Assembly: GCF_024756235.1 (NCBI RefSeq)
Contig: NZ_JANUGY010000007.1
Location: 62,001-126,000, forward strand
Direction of reading: 5' to 3'
DNA length: 64,000 nt
From: Massilia kyonggiensis
Lineage (GTDB): Bacteria > Pseudomonadota > Gammaproteobacteria > Burkholderiales > Burkholderiaceae_D
The notes under the pieces were generated by a model. That model had not been told where the DNA came from. It searched no databases and was given only the letters and a program-made list of their open reading frames with translations. Of the stretch, positions 42,444 through 48,967 are shown one piece after another. Both the position numbers and the translations under genes were made by a program. Position 1 is the stretch's first letter. Every line of letters begins with the position of its first letter.

Positions 42444-42779
42444 ATGATCGGTAAACGTCACGTTGTTGCAATCGCTTCCGTCCTCACCCTGACGGCCCAT
42501 GCCGCCGAGCCGGCGCGGCTGAAATCCGCCACCTGCGGCGTTCCCGCCTATACGTCGGACCTGAAGGATGAATATCTGCAGGGCACTGTCCGCCTGGCTG
42601 TCCTGGTAGGCGCCGACGGCTCGGTGAAGCAGGCCAAGGTGGTCGAGTCCAGCGGTCACCGTGCACTTGACAGGGCCTCGCTGCGCGCCAGCTATACGTG
42701 CAAGTTCGGCGCGGGCGCCAAGGAAGGCGGGGGCGAGCCGAGCTGGTCCACGGTCCAATACAAATGGATCAACGATTGA
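42444..42779 (+). CDS. Secreted TonB C-terminal-domain protein
   Basis: A 111-residue protein with a signal peptide (GKRHVVAIASVLTLTAHAAE, cleavage near 21) and a single TonB_C-like domain: EYLQGTVRLAVLVGADGSVK, then AKVVESSGHRALDRASLRAS and a closing strand with a Cys pair (CGVPAY, YTCKFG). Without a membrane anchor or Pro-rich spacer it cannot energise receptors as TonB does, so it is a periplasmic stand-alone TonB_C protein of the type common in this group. A GC-rich stem follows its stop. Confidence 0.8.
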   Translation: MIGKRHVVAIASVLTLTAHAAEPARLKSATCGVPAYTSDLKDEYLQGTVRLAVLVGADGSVKQAKVVESSGHRALDRASLRASYTCKFGAGAKEGGGEPSWSTVQYKWIND

Positions 42780-42789
42780 TCGCGGTCCA

Positions 42790-42818
42790 GGGCTGCCGGC
42801 ACACGTCGCTGGCAGCCC
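42790..42818 (+). terminator. Stem-loop after the TonB-like gene
   Basis: GGGCTGCC (42790-42797) and GGCAGCCC (42811-42818) are perfect complements around a 13-base loop, eleven bases after the stop at 42779. No T-run follows, so it may be a weak or factor-assisted terminator. Confidence 0.4.
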
Positions 42819-42825
42819 AAACGAT

Positions 42826-42952
42826 GTTCGAAAATATCGATAAAAGGCTGGCAATTTTCTCGTTTTTTTAATGTCGAGCGGCCGAGCATAATGTCTCCAT
42901 CGCAGCGAACAACGAAGCACAGAGCTTCGAAATGTTCGATGCAATATCGAAC
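42826..42952. promoter_or_regulatory. Two GTTCGA...TCGA dyads upstream of the isochorismatase gene
   Basis: A clear dyad has arms GTTCGAT (42934-42940) and ATCGAAC (42946-42952) around five bases, ending 26 bases before the start at 42979. A second, imperfect copy begins GTTCGA at 42826-42831 with TCGAT at 42837-42841. The half-site GTTCGA is shared with the palindrome at 6511-6531, suggesting a common regulator for stress genes. Confidence 0.4.
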
Positions 42953-42978
42953 CCAACCCGATAACATTGGAGAACATC

Positions 42979-43671
42979 ATGAGCAACGCCAAACTCGAAG
43001 TCCTGACCCCGCACAACTCGCAACTGATCATCATCGACCACCAGCCGCAGATGGCCTTCGGCGTCCAGTCGATCGACCGCCAGACCCTCAAGAACAACGT
43101 GGTCGGCCTGGCCAAGGCGGCCAAGGCCTTCGACATCCCGACCGTGATCACCACCGTCGAAAGCGATTCCTTCTCCGGCAAGACCTACCCGGAAATCCTG
43201 GATGTCTTCCCCGGCAAGGCCATCCTCGAACGGACGTCGATGAATTCCTGGGACGACCAGAAGGTGCGCGACGCGCTCAAGGCCAACGGCCGCAAGAAGA
43301 TCATCGTCGCGGGCCTGTGGACGGAAGTGTGCAACACGACGTTCGCGCTGTCCGCGATGCTGGAAGGCGACTACGAGATCTACATGGTGGCCGACGCGTC
43401 GGGCGGCACGTCCAAGGATGCGCACGATTTTGCGATGCAGCGCATGGTGCAGGCCGGTGTCGTGCCCGTGACGTGGCAGCAGGTGCTGCTCGAATGGCAG
43501 CGCGACTGGGCGCACCGCGACACCTACGATGCCGTGATGAAGATCGTGATGGAACACTCGGGCGCGTATGGCATGGGCGTCGACTACGCCTACACGATGG
43601 TGCACAAGGCACCGGCGCGCAACCGGGGCGATAACCCGGTGCTGGCCCTGGTCGCGGCACCCGTACGCTGA
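42979..43671 (+). CDS. Isochorismatase family hydrolase (YcaC-like)
   Basis: A 230-residue cysteine hydrolase of the isochorismatase/YcaC group. The catalytic Asp lies in LIIIDHQPQMAFGVQSIDRQ, the nucleophilic Cys in IIVAGLWTEVCNTTFALSAM, and the intervening Lys-region is near RTSMNSWDDQKVRDA; the tail QQVLLEWQRDWAHRDTYDAV is characteristic of YcaC-like members. YcaC-type enzymes have unknown substrates and are often induced by oxidants or electrophiles. The start at 42979 follows GGAGAACATC; a TTG at 42967 is an alternative. Directly downstream is an exported alpha/beta hydrolase gene, probably co-transcribed. Confidence 0.9.
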   Translation: MSNAKLEVLTPHNSQLIIIDHQPQMAFGVQSIDRQTLKNNVVGLAKAAKAFDIPTVITTVESDSFSGKTYPEILDVFPGKAILERTSMNSWDDQKVRDALKANGRKKIIVAGLWTEVCNTTFALSAMLEGDYEIYMVADASGGTSKDAHDFAMQRMVQAGVVPVTWQQVLLEWQRDWAHRDTYDAVMKIVMEHSGAYGMGVDYAYTMVHKAPARNRGDNPVLALVAAPVR

Positions 43672-43706
43672 GCCGCACGTCCGAAACGTTTAGAGCGAGA
43701 ACGACC

Positions 43707-44483
43707 ATGAAAACCATCCTCACCGCAGCAACCGCAGCACTTGCCTTTGCCGCCGCCGGCGCCGCCCCGGCCGCCCCCGTCAAACCCACCGTCGTGCTGG
43801 TGCACGGCGCGTTCGCCGACTCGTCCAGCTGGGACGGCGTCACGGCGAAGCTGCAAGCCGACGGCTACCGCGTCATCGGCGTGGCCAATCCGCTGCGCGG
43901 CGTGAAATCCGATGCGGGCGCCGTATCGAGCGTCCTCAAATCGGTGACCGGTCCCGTCGTCCTCGTCGGCCACTCGTACGGCGGTGCAGTCATCACCGAG
44001 GCCGCCAACGGCAACGCCAACGTGAAAAGCCTCGTCTACGTGGCGGCCTTCGCACCGGACACCGGCGAGAGCGCGCTCGAATTGACGGGCAAGTTCCCGG
44101 GCAGCACGTTGCCGCCGACCCTCGCGGCGCCCGTGCCGCTCGCCGATGGTGGTGTCGACCTCTACATCCAGCAAGACAAGTTCCCGCAACAGTTCGCGGC
44201 CGATGTCCCCCGTGCGAAAGCCGTACTGATGGCGGCGGCGCAGCGCCCGATCGCGGAAGCGGCGCTGAAGGAAACGGCCGGTACGCCGGCGTGGAAGACG
44301 CTGCCGTCGTATTTCGTGTACGGCAAGCAGGACAGGAACATTCCCGTGCAGGCGCTGTCGTTCATGGCCGAGCGCGCGCATTCGCGGCACACCGTGGAGG
44401 TGAACGGCGCCTCGCACGTGGTGATGGTGTCCCATCCGAAGGAAGTGGCGGGATTGATCGAGGAAGCGGCGCGCAACCCGTAA
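43707..44483 (+). CDS. Exported alpha/beta hydrolase
   Basis: A 258-residue hydrolase with a signal peptide (KTILTAATAALAFAAAGAAP, cleavage near 23). Visible elements: VVLVHGAFADSSSWDGV (oxyanion loop), the nucleophile elbow VLVGHSYGGAVITEA, the Asp in YGKQDRNIPVQAL and the His in NGASHVVMVSHP. This is the short type close to HNL/esterase-like hydrolases found beside isochorismatase-family genes. It starts 35 bases after the isochorismatase stop with a recognisable GAGCGAGAACGACC upstream. Activity on esters in the periplasm is likely; substrate unknown. Confidence 0.9.
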   Translation: MKTILTAATAALAFAAAGAAPAAPVKPTVVLVHGAFADSSSWDGVTAKLQADGYRVIGVANPLRGVKSDAGAVSSVLKSVTGPVVLVGHSYGGAVITEAANGNANVKSLVYVAAFAPDTGESALELTGKFPGSTLPPTLAAPVPLADGGVDLYIQQDKFPQQFAADVPRAKAVLMAAAQRPIAEAALKETAGTPAWKTLPSYFVYGKQDRNIPVQALSFMAERAHSRHTVEVNGASHVVMVSHPKEVAGLIEEAARNP

Positions 44484-44632
44484 TATTATGCTTGTTGGTT
44501 GCTCCGAGTTATTTACAAATTAGTGCTTGAGTGCGTATTTACGGTCCATATAATGTTAATGTTGCGTTTATTGCAACAAAGCATTTTCCCTTGGATAGAC
44601 GTTGTTTCTGCCGACCTTTACCGGAGATCTTC

Positions 44633-45280
44633 ATGAAACGTCTCACTCTTGCATTGGCTGCCGCGCTCGCCCTGTGCGGCAGTGCCCAGGCCGTCATCCT
44701 TCCCGGCGGCTACACCTCGCTGAGCGGCACCACGACCGCCGCGAGTCCGCAACTGGCCGGTACCGTCATCGAGGATGACGTCGTACCGTTCGCCTTTTCC
44801 TCGGCGGGCGGGACCGTCACCGGCACCGTGCAATCGCGCGTGGTGCGCTCCACGCTCGACGGCACGCTGGATTTTTACTGGCGCATCATCAGCGACGCGA
44901 ATTCGGCCGATACGATCGCGTTGTTCCGTATCGGCGATTTCGTCGCGCCCCTGTACAGCGGCGACTACGCGACCGACGGGCTGGGTGACATCGGACCGGA
45001 TGCCGCGTTCAAGTTTCCCGGCCCGCAGGTGAATTTCGTGTTCGGCCATGAGGGTGGCAGCGAGCTGGGTCCAGGCATGAGCAGTTATTTCATTTTCCTG
45101 GACACCAGTGCGAACAGCTACAACCGCTCCGCGTTCTACGACCTGACGACGCACAGTGCGATCTCGGGTCCGTTCTCGACGTTCGCGCCGACGGCGTTCG
45201 TGCCGGAGCCGGGCACGTCCGCGCTGTTCGCGGGCGGCGTCGCCTTCCTGGGGCTGGCGCGCCGGCGCCGTCAGGGCTAG
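44633..45280 (+). CDS. PEP-CTERM sorting domain protein
   Basis: A 215-residue exported protein. It has an N-terminal signal (KRLTLALAAALALCGSAQAV, cleavage near 20), a beta-rich body of unknown function, and a C-terminal PEP-CTERM tag: FVPEPGTSALFAGGVAFLGL followed by ARRRRQ. Such proteins are processed by exosortase and are tied to exopolysaccharide or floc formation in Betaproteobacteria; exosortase genes are outside the window. CCGGAG precedes the ATG at 44633. The stop overlaps the convergent DUF4126-like gene by four bases. Confidence 0.9.
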   Translation: MKRLTLALAAALALCGSAQAVILPGGYTSLSGTTTAASPQLAGTVIEDDVVPFAFSSAGGTVTGTVQSRVVRSTLDGTLDFYWRIISDANSADTIALFRIGDFVAPLYSGDYATDGLGDIGPDAAFKFPGPQVNFVFGHEGGSELGPGMSSYFIFLDTSANSYNRSAFYDLTTHSAISGPFSTFAPTAFVPEPGTSALFAGGVAFLGLARRRRQG

Positions 45281-45738
45281 CGGCGGGTCGCCAGCGCGAC
45301 GATGGCGGCGCCGGCGGCCACCACCAGCGCGTCCTCGACGAGGCCGCTGCGTGTCTGGCCGACCCGGGCCATCGCGCGCTTGCGGGCCGCGAGCGTCACA
45401 TAGGCCAGCGGCACCGCCGTCGCGACCGCGGCCAGCGCGCCATCCCGTTCACGCCCACGCGGCGCCAGCGCCGAGCCGGCGATCCCCGCGCTCATCGTGC
45501 GCGCCAGCAGGCCCAGGAAGACCGTCCGGTCGGGCGCCGTCTTCATCTTGTCGCCCAGTAGCTCACCGACGCCCATCGCCAACGCACCGAACTTGAACAG
45601 GGGGCGATCCAGCAGGGCGAGCTTGCCGGGCGTGCCGCGGTGGGCGAGGCGGGCCGTCGCGAGGGCGGCCATCGGCGTCATCGAGCGGGCGCTGGCCACG
45701 GCGCCGATCAGGATGGAAGAGAGCAGGTTCATGGGCAT
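45277..45738 (-). CDS. DUF4126-like membrane protein
   Basis: A 153-residue inner-membrane protein of the type annotated DUF4126. It starts MPMNLLSSILIGAVASARSM, with the characteristic early Gly-Arg/Ser-Met-Thr-Pro segment ARSMTPMAALATARL, and has about three to four hydrophobic stretches (VFLGLLARTMSAGIAGSAL, ALAAVATAVPLAYVTLAA, ALVVAAGAAIVALA). Function of the family is unknown. It lies in its own unit, 37 bases after the zinc-ribbon membrane gene on the same strand, and converges with the PEP-CTERM gene. Confidence 0.75.
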   Translation of the reverse strand: MPMNLLSSILIGAVASARSMTPMAALATARLAHRGTPGKLALLDRPLFKFGALAMGVGELLGDKMKTAPDRTVFLGLLARTMSAGIAGSALAPRGRERDGALAAVATAVPLAYVTLAARKRAMARVGQTRSGLVEDALVVAAGAAIVALATRR

Positions 45739-45775
45739 CGTCCCGAAGCGGAAAGATGGCCAGTCTATATGCAGT

Positions 45776-46363
45776 TCAGTCCGGCCCGGCGCACTGCTGC
45801 GCCTGTGCCAGCGCCTTGCGATACGCCCGGCGGTACAGTTCGGTGCCGACGATCAGTAAAACGGGTGACGCCAGCCACGGCAGCATGGCACGCAGCTCGG
45901 CGACTTTGAGCTTCCAGAGCGGCAGGGTGCACATCATGGCGAATGCCGTATAGGCCACCCAGCGCCACGCTCCGGGATCGCCGCGGGGCCGTCCGGCGAC
46001 GAATGCCAGGATCAGCAGCGGGTTCGCAACCCAGGCCAAGGATTGCTGCAGGAACATCCAGCCGAATGCCAGCATGAACAGCCCACTGAAGTCCGGCACC
46101 ACGAGGGACCACAGGTACGACGCGACGCTCGCCCAGTACAGATAGCGGTACCGGCTGGCCGCCAGCGCGGCGCCGGCCGCGACCCTGGCTTCAGCGAGAT
46201 GCCGCCGGTGCGCCTCGACGGCTTGCGCATGGCCGGGACGGAAGCGTTGGATCTCGCTCGCGGTCGCGAGGGCCGGGCAGCCGCACTGCGCACAGGCCGT
46301 GGCCCCGGCAGCGTTATCCGATGCGCAGGCCAGGCACTCCCAGGCGTAAGTGATGGTTTGCAT
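45776..46363 (-). CDS. Membrane protein with N-terminal zinc ribbon
   Basis: A 195-residue protein. Residues 8-31 (AWECLACASDNAAGATACAQ then CGCP) have two CxxC pairs, a RanBP2-type or DZR-like zinc ribbon, at the N-terminus. A helical linker is followed by about four membrane spans: ASVASYLWSLVVPDFSGLFM, FLQQSLAWVANPLLILAFVA, WVAYTAFAMMCTLPLWKL and MLPWLASPVLLIVGTELY. No family function is known to me. It starts ten bases downstream of the receiver-domain gene's stop, so it could be on that transcript. Confidence 0.7.
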   Translation of the reverse strand: MQTITYAWECLACASDNAAGATACAQCGCPALATASEIQRFRPGHAQAVEAHRRHLAEARVAAGAALAASRYRYLYWASVASYLWSLVVPDFSGLFMLAFGWMFLQQSLAWVANPLLILAFVAGRPRGDPGAWRWVAYTAFAMMCTLPLWKLKVAELRAMLPWLASPVLLIVGTELYRRAYRKALAQAQQCAGPD

Positions 46364-46372
46364 AGTCGATCG

Positions 46373-46747
46373 TTATCGGGCGCACGCCAGCCGCACGCAT
46401 TCCGCCAGCTGCTCCGCATCGACAGGCTTGGCCAGGAAACACGCCGCCCCGCCGCGCAGGGCGCGCAGCCGCACGTGATCGTCCACGAACGCGGTCATCA
46501 GGATGACGGGGGGCGCCGAGGCGATGGCCCGCACCCGTTCCAGCAGCGCAAAGCCGTCCATGCCGGGCATCTGCACGTCGCTGACGACGCAGTCGACGTC
46601 GTCGAGGCCGTGGGTCAGCAGTTGCTGGGCGCCGCCGAACAGGCTCACGCGGTAGCCGCAGGCGCGCAGCAGGCCGCGCAGGCTCGTGCCGACGTCGGGG
46701 TCGTCGTCGACGAGCGCGACGTGGGGGGCGGGCAACTGGGTATCCAT
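46373..46747 (-). CDS. Single-domain response regulator (receiver only)
   Basis: A 124-residue CheY-like receiver. The acidic pocket DDD is at 14-16, the phosphorylation Asp at 57 (CVVSDVQMPGMDGFALLERV), the Thr in ILMTAFVDDHVRLRALRGGA and the Lys in CFLAKPVDAEQLAECV. No output domain, so it acts by protein interaction or phosphotransfer. The ATG at 46747 is used; another in frame at 46759 is possible. It lies 44 bases downstream of the FixJ-type regulator on the same strand and is likely part of the kinase-regulator unit. A perfect palindrome overlaps its promoter region. Confidence 0.88.
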   Translation of the reverse strand: MDTQLPAPHVALVDDDPDVGTSLRGLLRACGYRVSLFGGAQQLLTHGLDDVDCVVSDVQMPGMDGFALLERVRAIASAPPVILMTAFVDDHVRLRALRGGAACFLAKPVDAEQLAECVRLACAR

Positions 46748-46785
46748 GCCGTGCAGCATACCGTCCCGCCCTATGCGCACGGAAT

Positions 46786-46799
46786 CATACCTAGGTATG
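46786..46799. promoter_or_regulatory. Perfect 14-base palindrome CATACCTAGGTATG
   Basis: CATACCT at 46786-46792 and AGGTATG at 46793-46799 are exact complements. The site lies between the single-domain receiver (start 46747) and the FixJ-type regulator, covering the latter's stop codon. ACCTCGGTATG at 51742-51752 upstream of the GGDEF-EAL gene differs from ACCTAGGTATG here by one base. A FixJ-type binding site is a reasonable guess. Confidence 0.4.
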
Positions 46800-47441
46800 A
46801 GAGGCATCCTGACTTTGCGAAATATCAAGGGCCTCGGCCATCCGCACGAGGTCGGCGAACGTCTTCGCCTCCATCTTGCGCATCGCGTTGCCGCGGTGGA
46901 TTTTGACGGTAATTTCGCTCGTGCCCGTTTCACCCGCGATCTGCTTGTTCATGAGGCCGCGCACCGCGAGCGCCATCACCTGTTTTTCGCGCGGCGTGAG
47001 CGCTGCGTAGCGGGCCGCGAGCGCCTCGTGCGCGTGGCTCTTCGCGCGCCGTTCGCGGTCGCGCGCGAGAGCCTGGTGGACGGCGTCCAGCAGGTCCTGC
47101 TCGCGGAACGGTTTCGCGAGGAAGTCGACCGCGCCGCCTTTCATCGCGCGCACCGTCATCGGGATGTCGCCGAAGCCCGTCATGAACACGACGGGGAGCG
47201 GGACGCCGTCGCGGTTCAGCTGGTCCTGCAGATCGAGGCCGCTGGCGCCCTGCAGCCGCACGTCCAGCAGCAGGCAGCTGCACACGTCCGGCCGGCGCGC
47301 GCGCGCGAAGTCGGCCACGCTGCCGTAGACGGCGACCTCCATGCCGACGGAGCGCAGCAGCCGGGAGAGGCTGTCGCGCACGCCGGCGTCGTCGTCGACG
47401 ACGTACACGAGTTCACGGGAGGGCGTCGGACTGCTGTTCAT
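46791..47441 (-). CDS. FixJ-type response regulator (receiver plus LuxR helix-turn-helix)
   Basis: A 216-residue two-component regulator. The receiver (1-125) has DDD at 16-18, Asp60 in CLLLDVRLQGASGLDLQDQL, and VVFMTGFGDIPMTVRAMKGG with the AVDFLAKPF lysine motif. The output is a LuxR-type domain (about 145-210): RYAALTPREKQVMALAVRGL, MNKQIAGETGTSEITVKIHR, ending ADLVRMAEALD. This is the FixJ/StyR/NodW architecture. Its start overlaps the end of the histidine kinase gene by 29 bases, so the kinase is almost certainly its partner. Targets unknown, but a candidate site overlaps its 3' end. Confidence 0.92.
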   Translation of the reverse strand: MNSSPTPSRELVYVVDDDAGVRDSLSRLLRSVGMEVAVYGSVADFARARRPDVCSCLLLDVRLQGASGLDLQDQLNRDGVPLPVVFMTGFGDIPMTVRAMKGGAVDFLAKPFREQDLLDAVHQALARDRERRAKSHAHEALAARYAALTPREKQVMALAVRGLMNKQIAGETGTSEITVKIHRGNAMRKMEAKTFADLVRMAEALDISQSQDASHT

Positions 47442-48897
47442 GGCGGGCTGATTCCTGGTGGACGGGGAGTTCGAAACTGAACGTGGAGCCGGGCGGCGTG
47501 CTGCGCGCGGCGATGCGGCCGCCGTGGCGGGCGATGATGGACCGGCAGATCGGCAGGCCGAGGCCCATGCCGTCGGCCTTGGTCGAAAAGAATGGCTCGA
47601 ACAGGCGCGCGCCGTCGGCGTCGGCGATGCCCGGGCCGCTGTCGCGCACACTCACGAGGGCCATGCCGTCGTCCTGGCGCGTGCGCAGTTCCAGGCGGCG
47701 CATTTCCAGGTGATGATCGGGCAGGCCGTCCATCGCCTGCAGGGCGTTCATGACGAGGTTGATCAGGACCTGCTGCAGCTCGATGCGGTCGCCCAGGACG
47801 GGCGGCAGGCCGGGGGCCAGCTCGACGCGCAGCGCCAGCGGGCGGCGGTCCAGTTCGCGCTGCAGCAGCTCGACCGTGTCCTGCACGAGCACGTTCAGGT
47901 CCAGCGCCACGTGTTCCGGTTCGGTGCGGCGGGCCAGCGCGCGGATGCGGCGGATGACCTGGCCCGCGCGTTCGCTCGCCTGCACGATGCCGTCCAGCGC
48001 GCCCAGGGCCTCGCCGATGTCGGGCTGCGCGCGGCCCAGCCAGCGCCGTCCGGCCTGGGCGTTGGCGACGATCGCCGTCAGCGGCTGGTTGACTTCGTGC
48101 GCGACGGAGGCCGCGAGTTCGCCCAGCATGCTGACGCGGGCCGCGTGCGCCAGCTGGACGTGCGATGCGTGGAGCTGCTGTTCGGCTTCCACGCGCGCGG
48201 TGACGTCCGTGACGGCGCCCAGGTATTCGCAGCGGCCGTCCGCGTCGTACGAGGCCTCGGCCAGCACGTGCACGTGGCGGATCGTGCCGTCCGGGAGCAG
48301 CAGGCGGTGCGCGACGTCGATGTGGCCTTCGCAAGCCATCGTCCGGCGCAGGGCGGCGGTGACGAGCGGACGGTCTTCCGGCAGCGTGTGCGCGAGCACG
48401 CGCTCCATGTCGGGCGCGGCGTCGCCCGCGTAGCCGAAGATGCGCGCGGCTTCCTCCGACCACACCATCGCGCCGTCCGGCACGCGGATGCCAAAGCTGC
48501 CCGTGCGCGTGAGCCGCTGGGCGCCGGCGAGGAAGGCCTGGCTGCGGCGCAATGCCTGTTCGCGTTGGCGCAGCCGGTCCGTGGCCTGCTGGCGCTGGAT
48601 GACGAGCCAGGTCGTGATGGCGATGGCCGCGATGCTGACGAGCGCGCGCCCGGCCGGGGATGGCGCCACGCGCAGCCCGTGCGCGACGGCGTAGGCGCCC
48701 ATGGTCAGCAGCACGCAGGCCGCGCCCAGCGCGAGCGTGTACCGGCGCGGCCACACGGGCGACGCCAGCAGCAGCACGACGACGTACATCACGGCGATGG
48801 CCGTGTCGAGCCGCGTGAAGGCGTCGGCCGCGAAGATCGCGGCGGTGAGAAGCAGCAGGATGGCGGATTGCACGGGGTGGGTACGGCGTCGCGGCAT
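47413..48897 (-). CDS. Membrane-bound PAS histidine kinase (FixL-like)
   Basis: A 494-residue sensor kinase. Four membrane spans cover about residues 10-105 (SAILLLLTAAIFAADAF, AVMYVVVLLLASPVW, YTLALGAACVLLTMGAYAVA, ALVSIAAIAITTWLVI). A PAS domain (about 125-245) follows, with FGIRVPDGAMVWSEEAARIF. The HisKA box AASVAHEVNQPLTAIVANAQ carries His267, and the HATPase part has VLINLVMNALQAMDG, VRDSGPGIADADGARLFEPF and FSTKADGMGLGLPICRS. This is the HPK4-type, FixL/ThsS-like form. It is translated coupled to the FixJ-type regulator (29-base overlap). Input signal is unknown; no heme ligand pattern was evident in the PAS. Confidence 0.92.
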   Translation of the reverse strand: MPRRRTHPVQSAILLLLTAAIFAADAFTRLDTAIAVMYVVVLLLASPVWPRRYTLALGAACVLLTMGAYAVAHGLRVAPSPAGRALVSIAAIAITTWLVIQRQQATDRLRQREQALRRSQAFLAGAQRLTRTGSFGIRVPDGAMVWSEEAARIFGYAGDAAPDMERVLAHTLPEDRPLVTAALRRTMACEGHIDVAHRLLLPDGTIRHVHVLAEASYDADGRCEYLGAVTDVTARVEAEQQLHASHVQLAHAARVSMLGELAASVAHEVNQPLTAIVANAQAGRRWLGRAQPDIGEALGALDGIVQASERAGQVIRRIRALARRTEPEHVALDLNVLVQDTVELLQRELDRRPLALRVELAPGLPPVLGDRIELQQVLINLVMNALQAMDGLPDHHLEMRRLELRTRQDDGMALVSVRDSGPGIADADGARLFEPFFSTKADGMGLGLPICRSIIARHGGRIAARSTPPGSTFSFELPVHQESARHEQQSDALP

Positions 48898-48967
48898 GTA
48901 AGGACTCCAGTTCAGCCGCGAGCATACATCGGCGCGTGCCCGCGGCCAACTGGCAGAATGGATGGTC

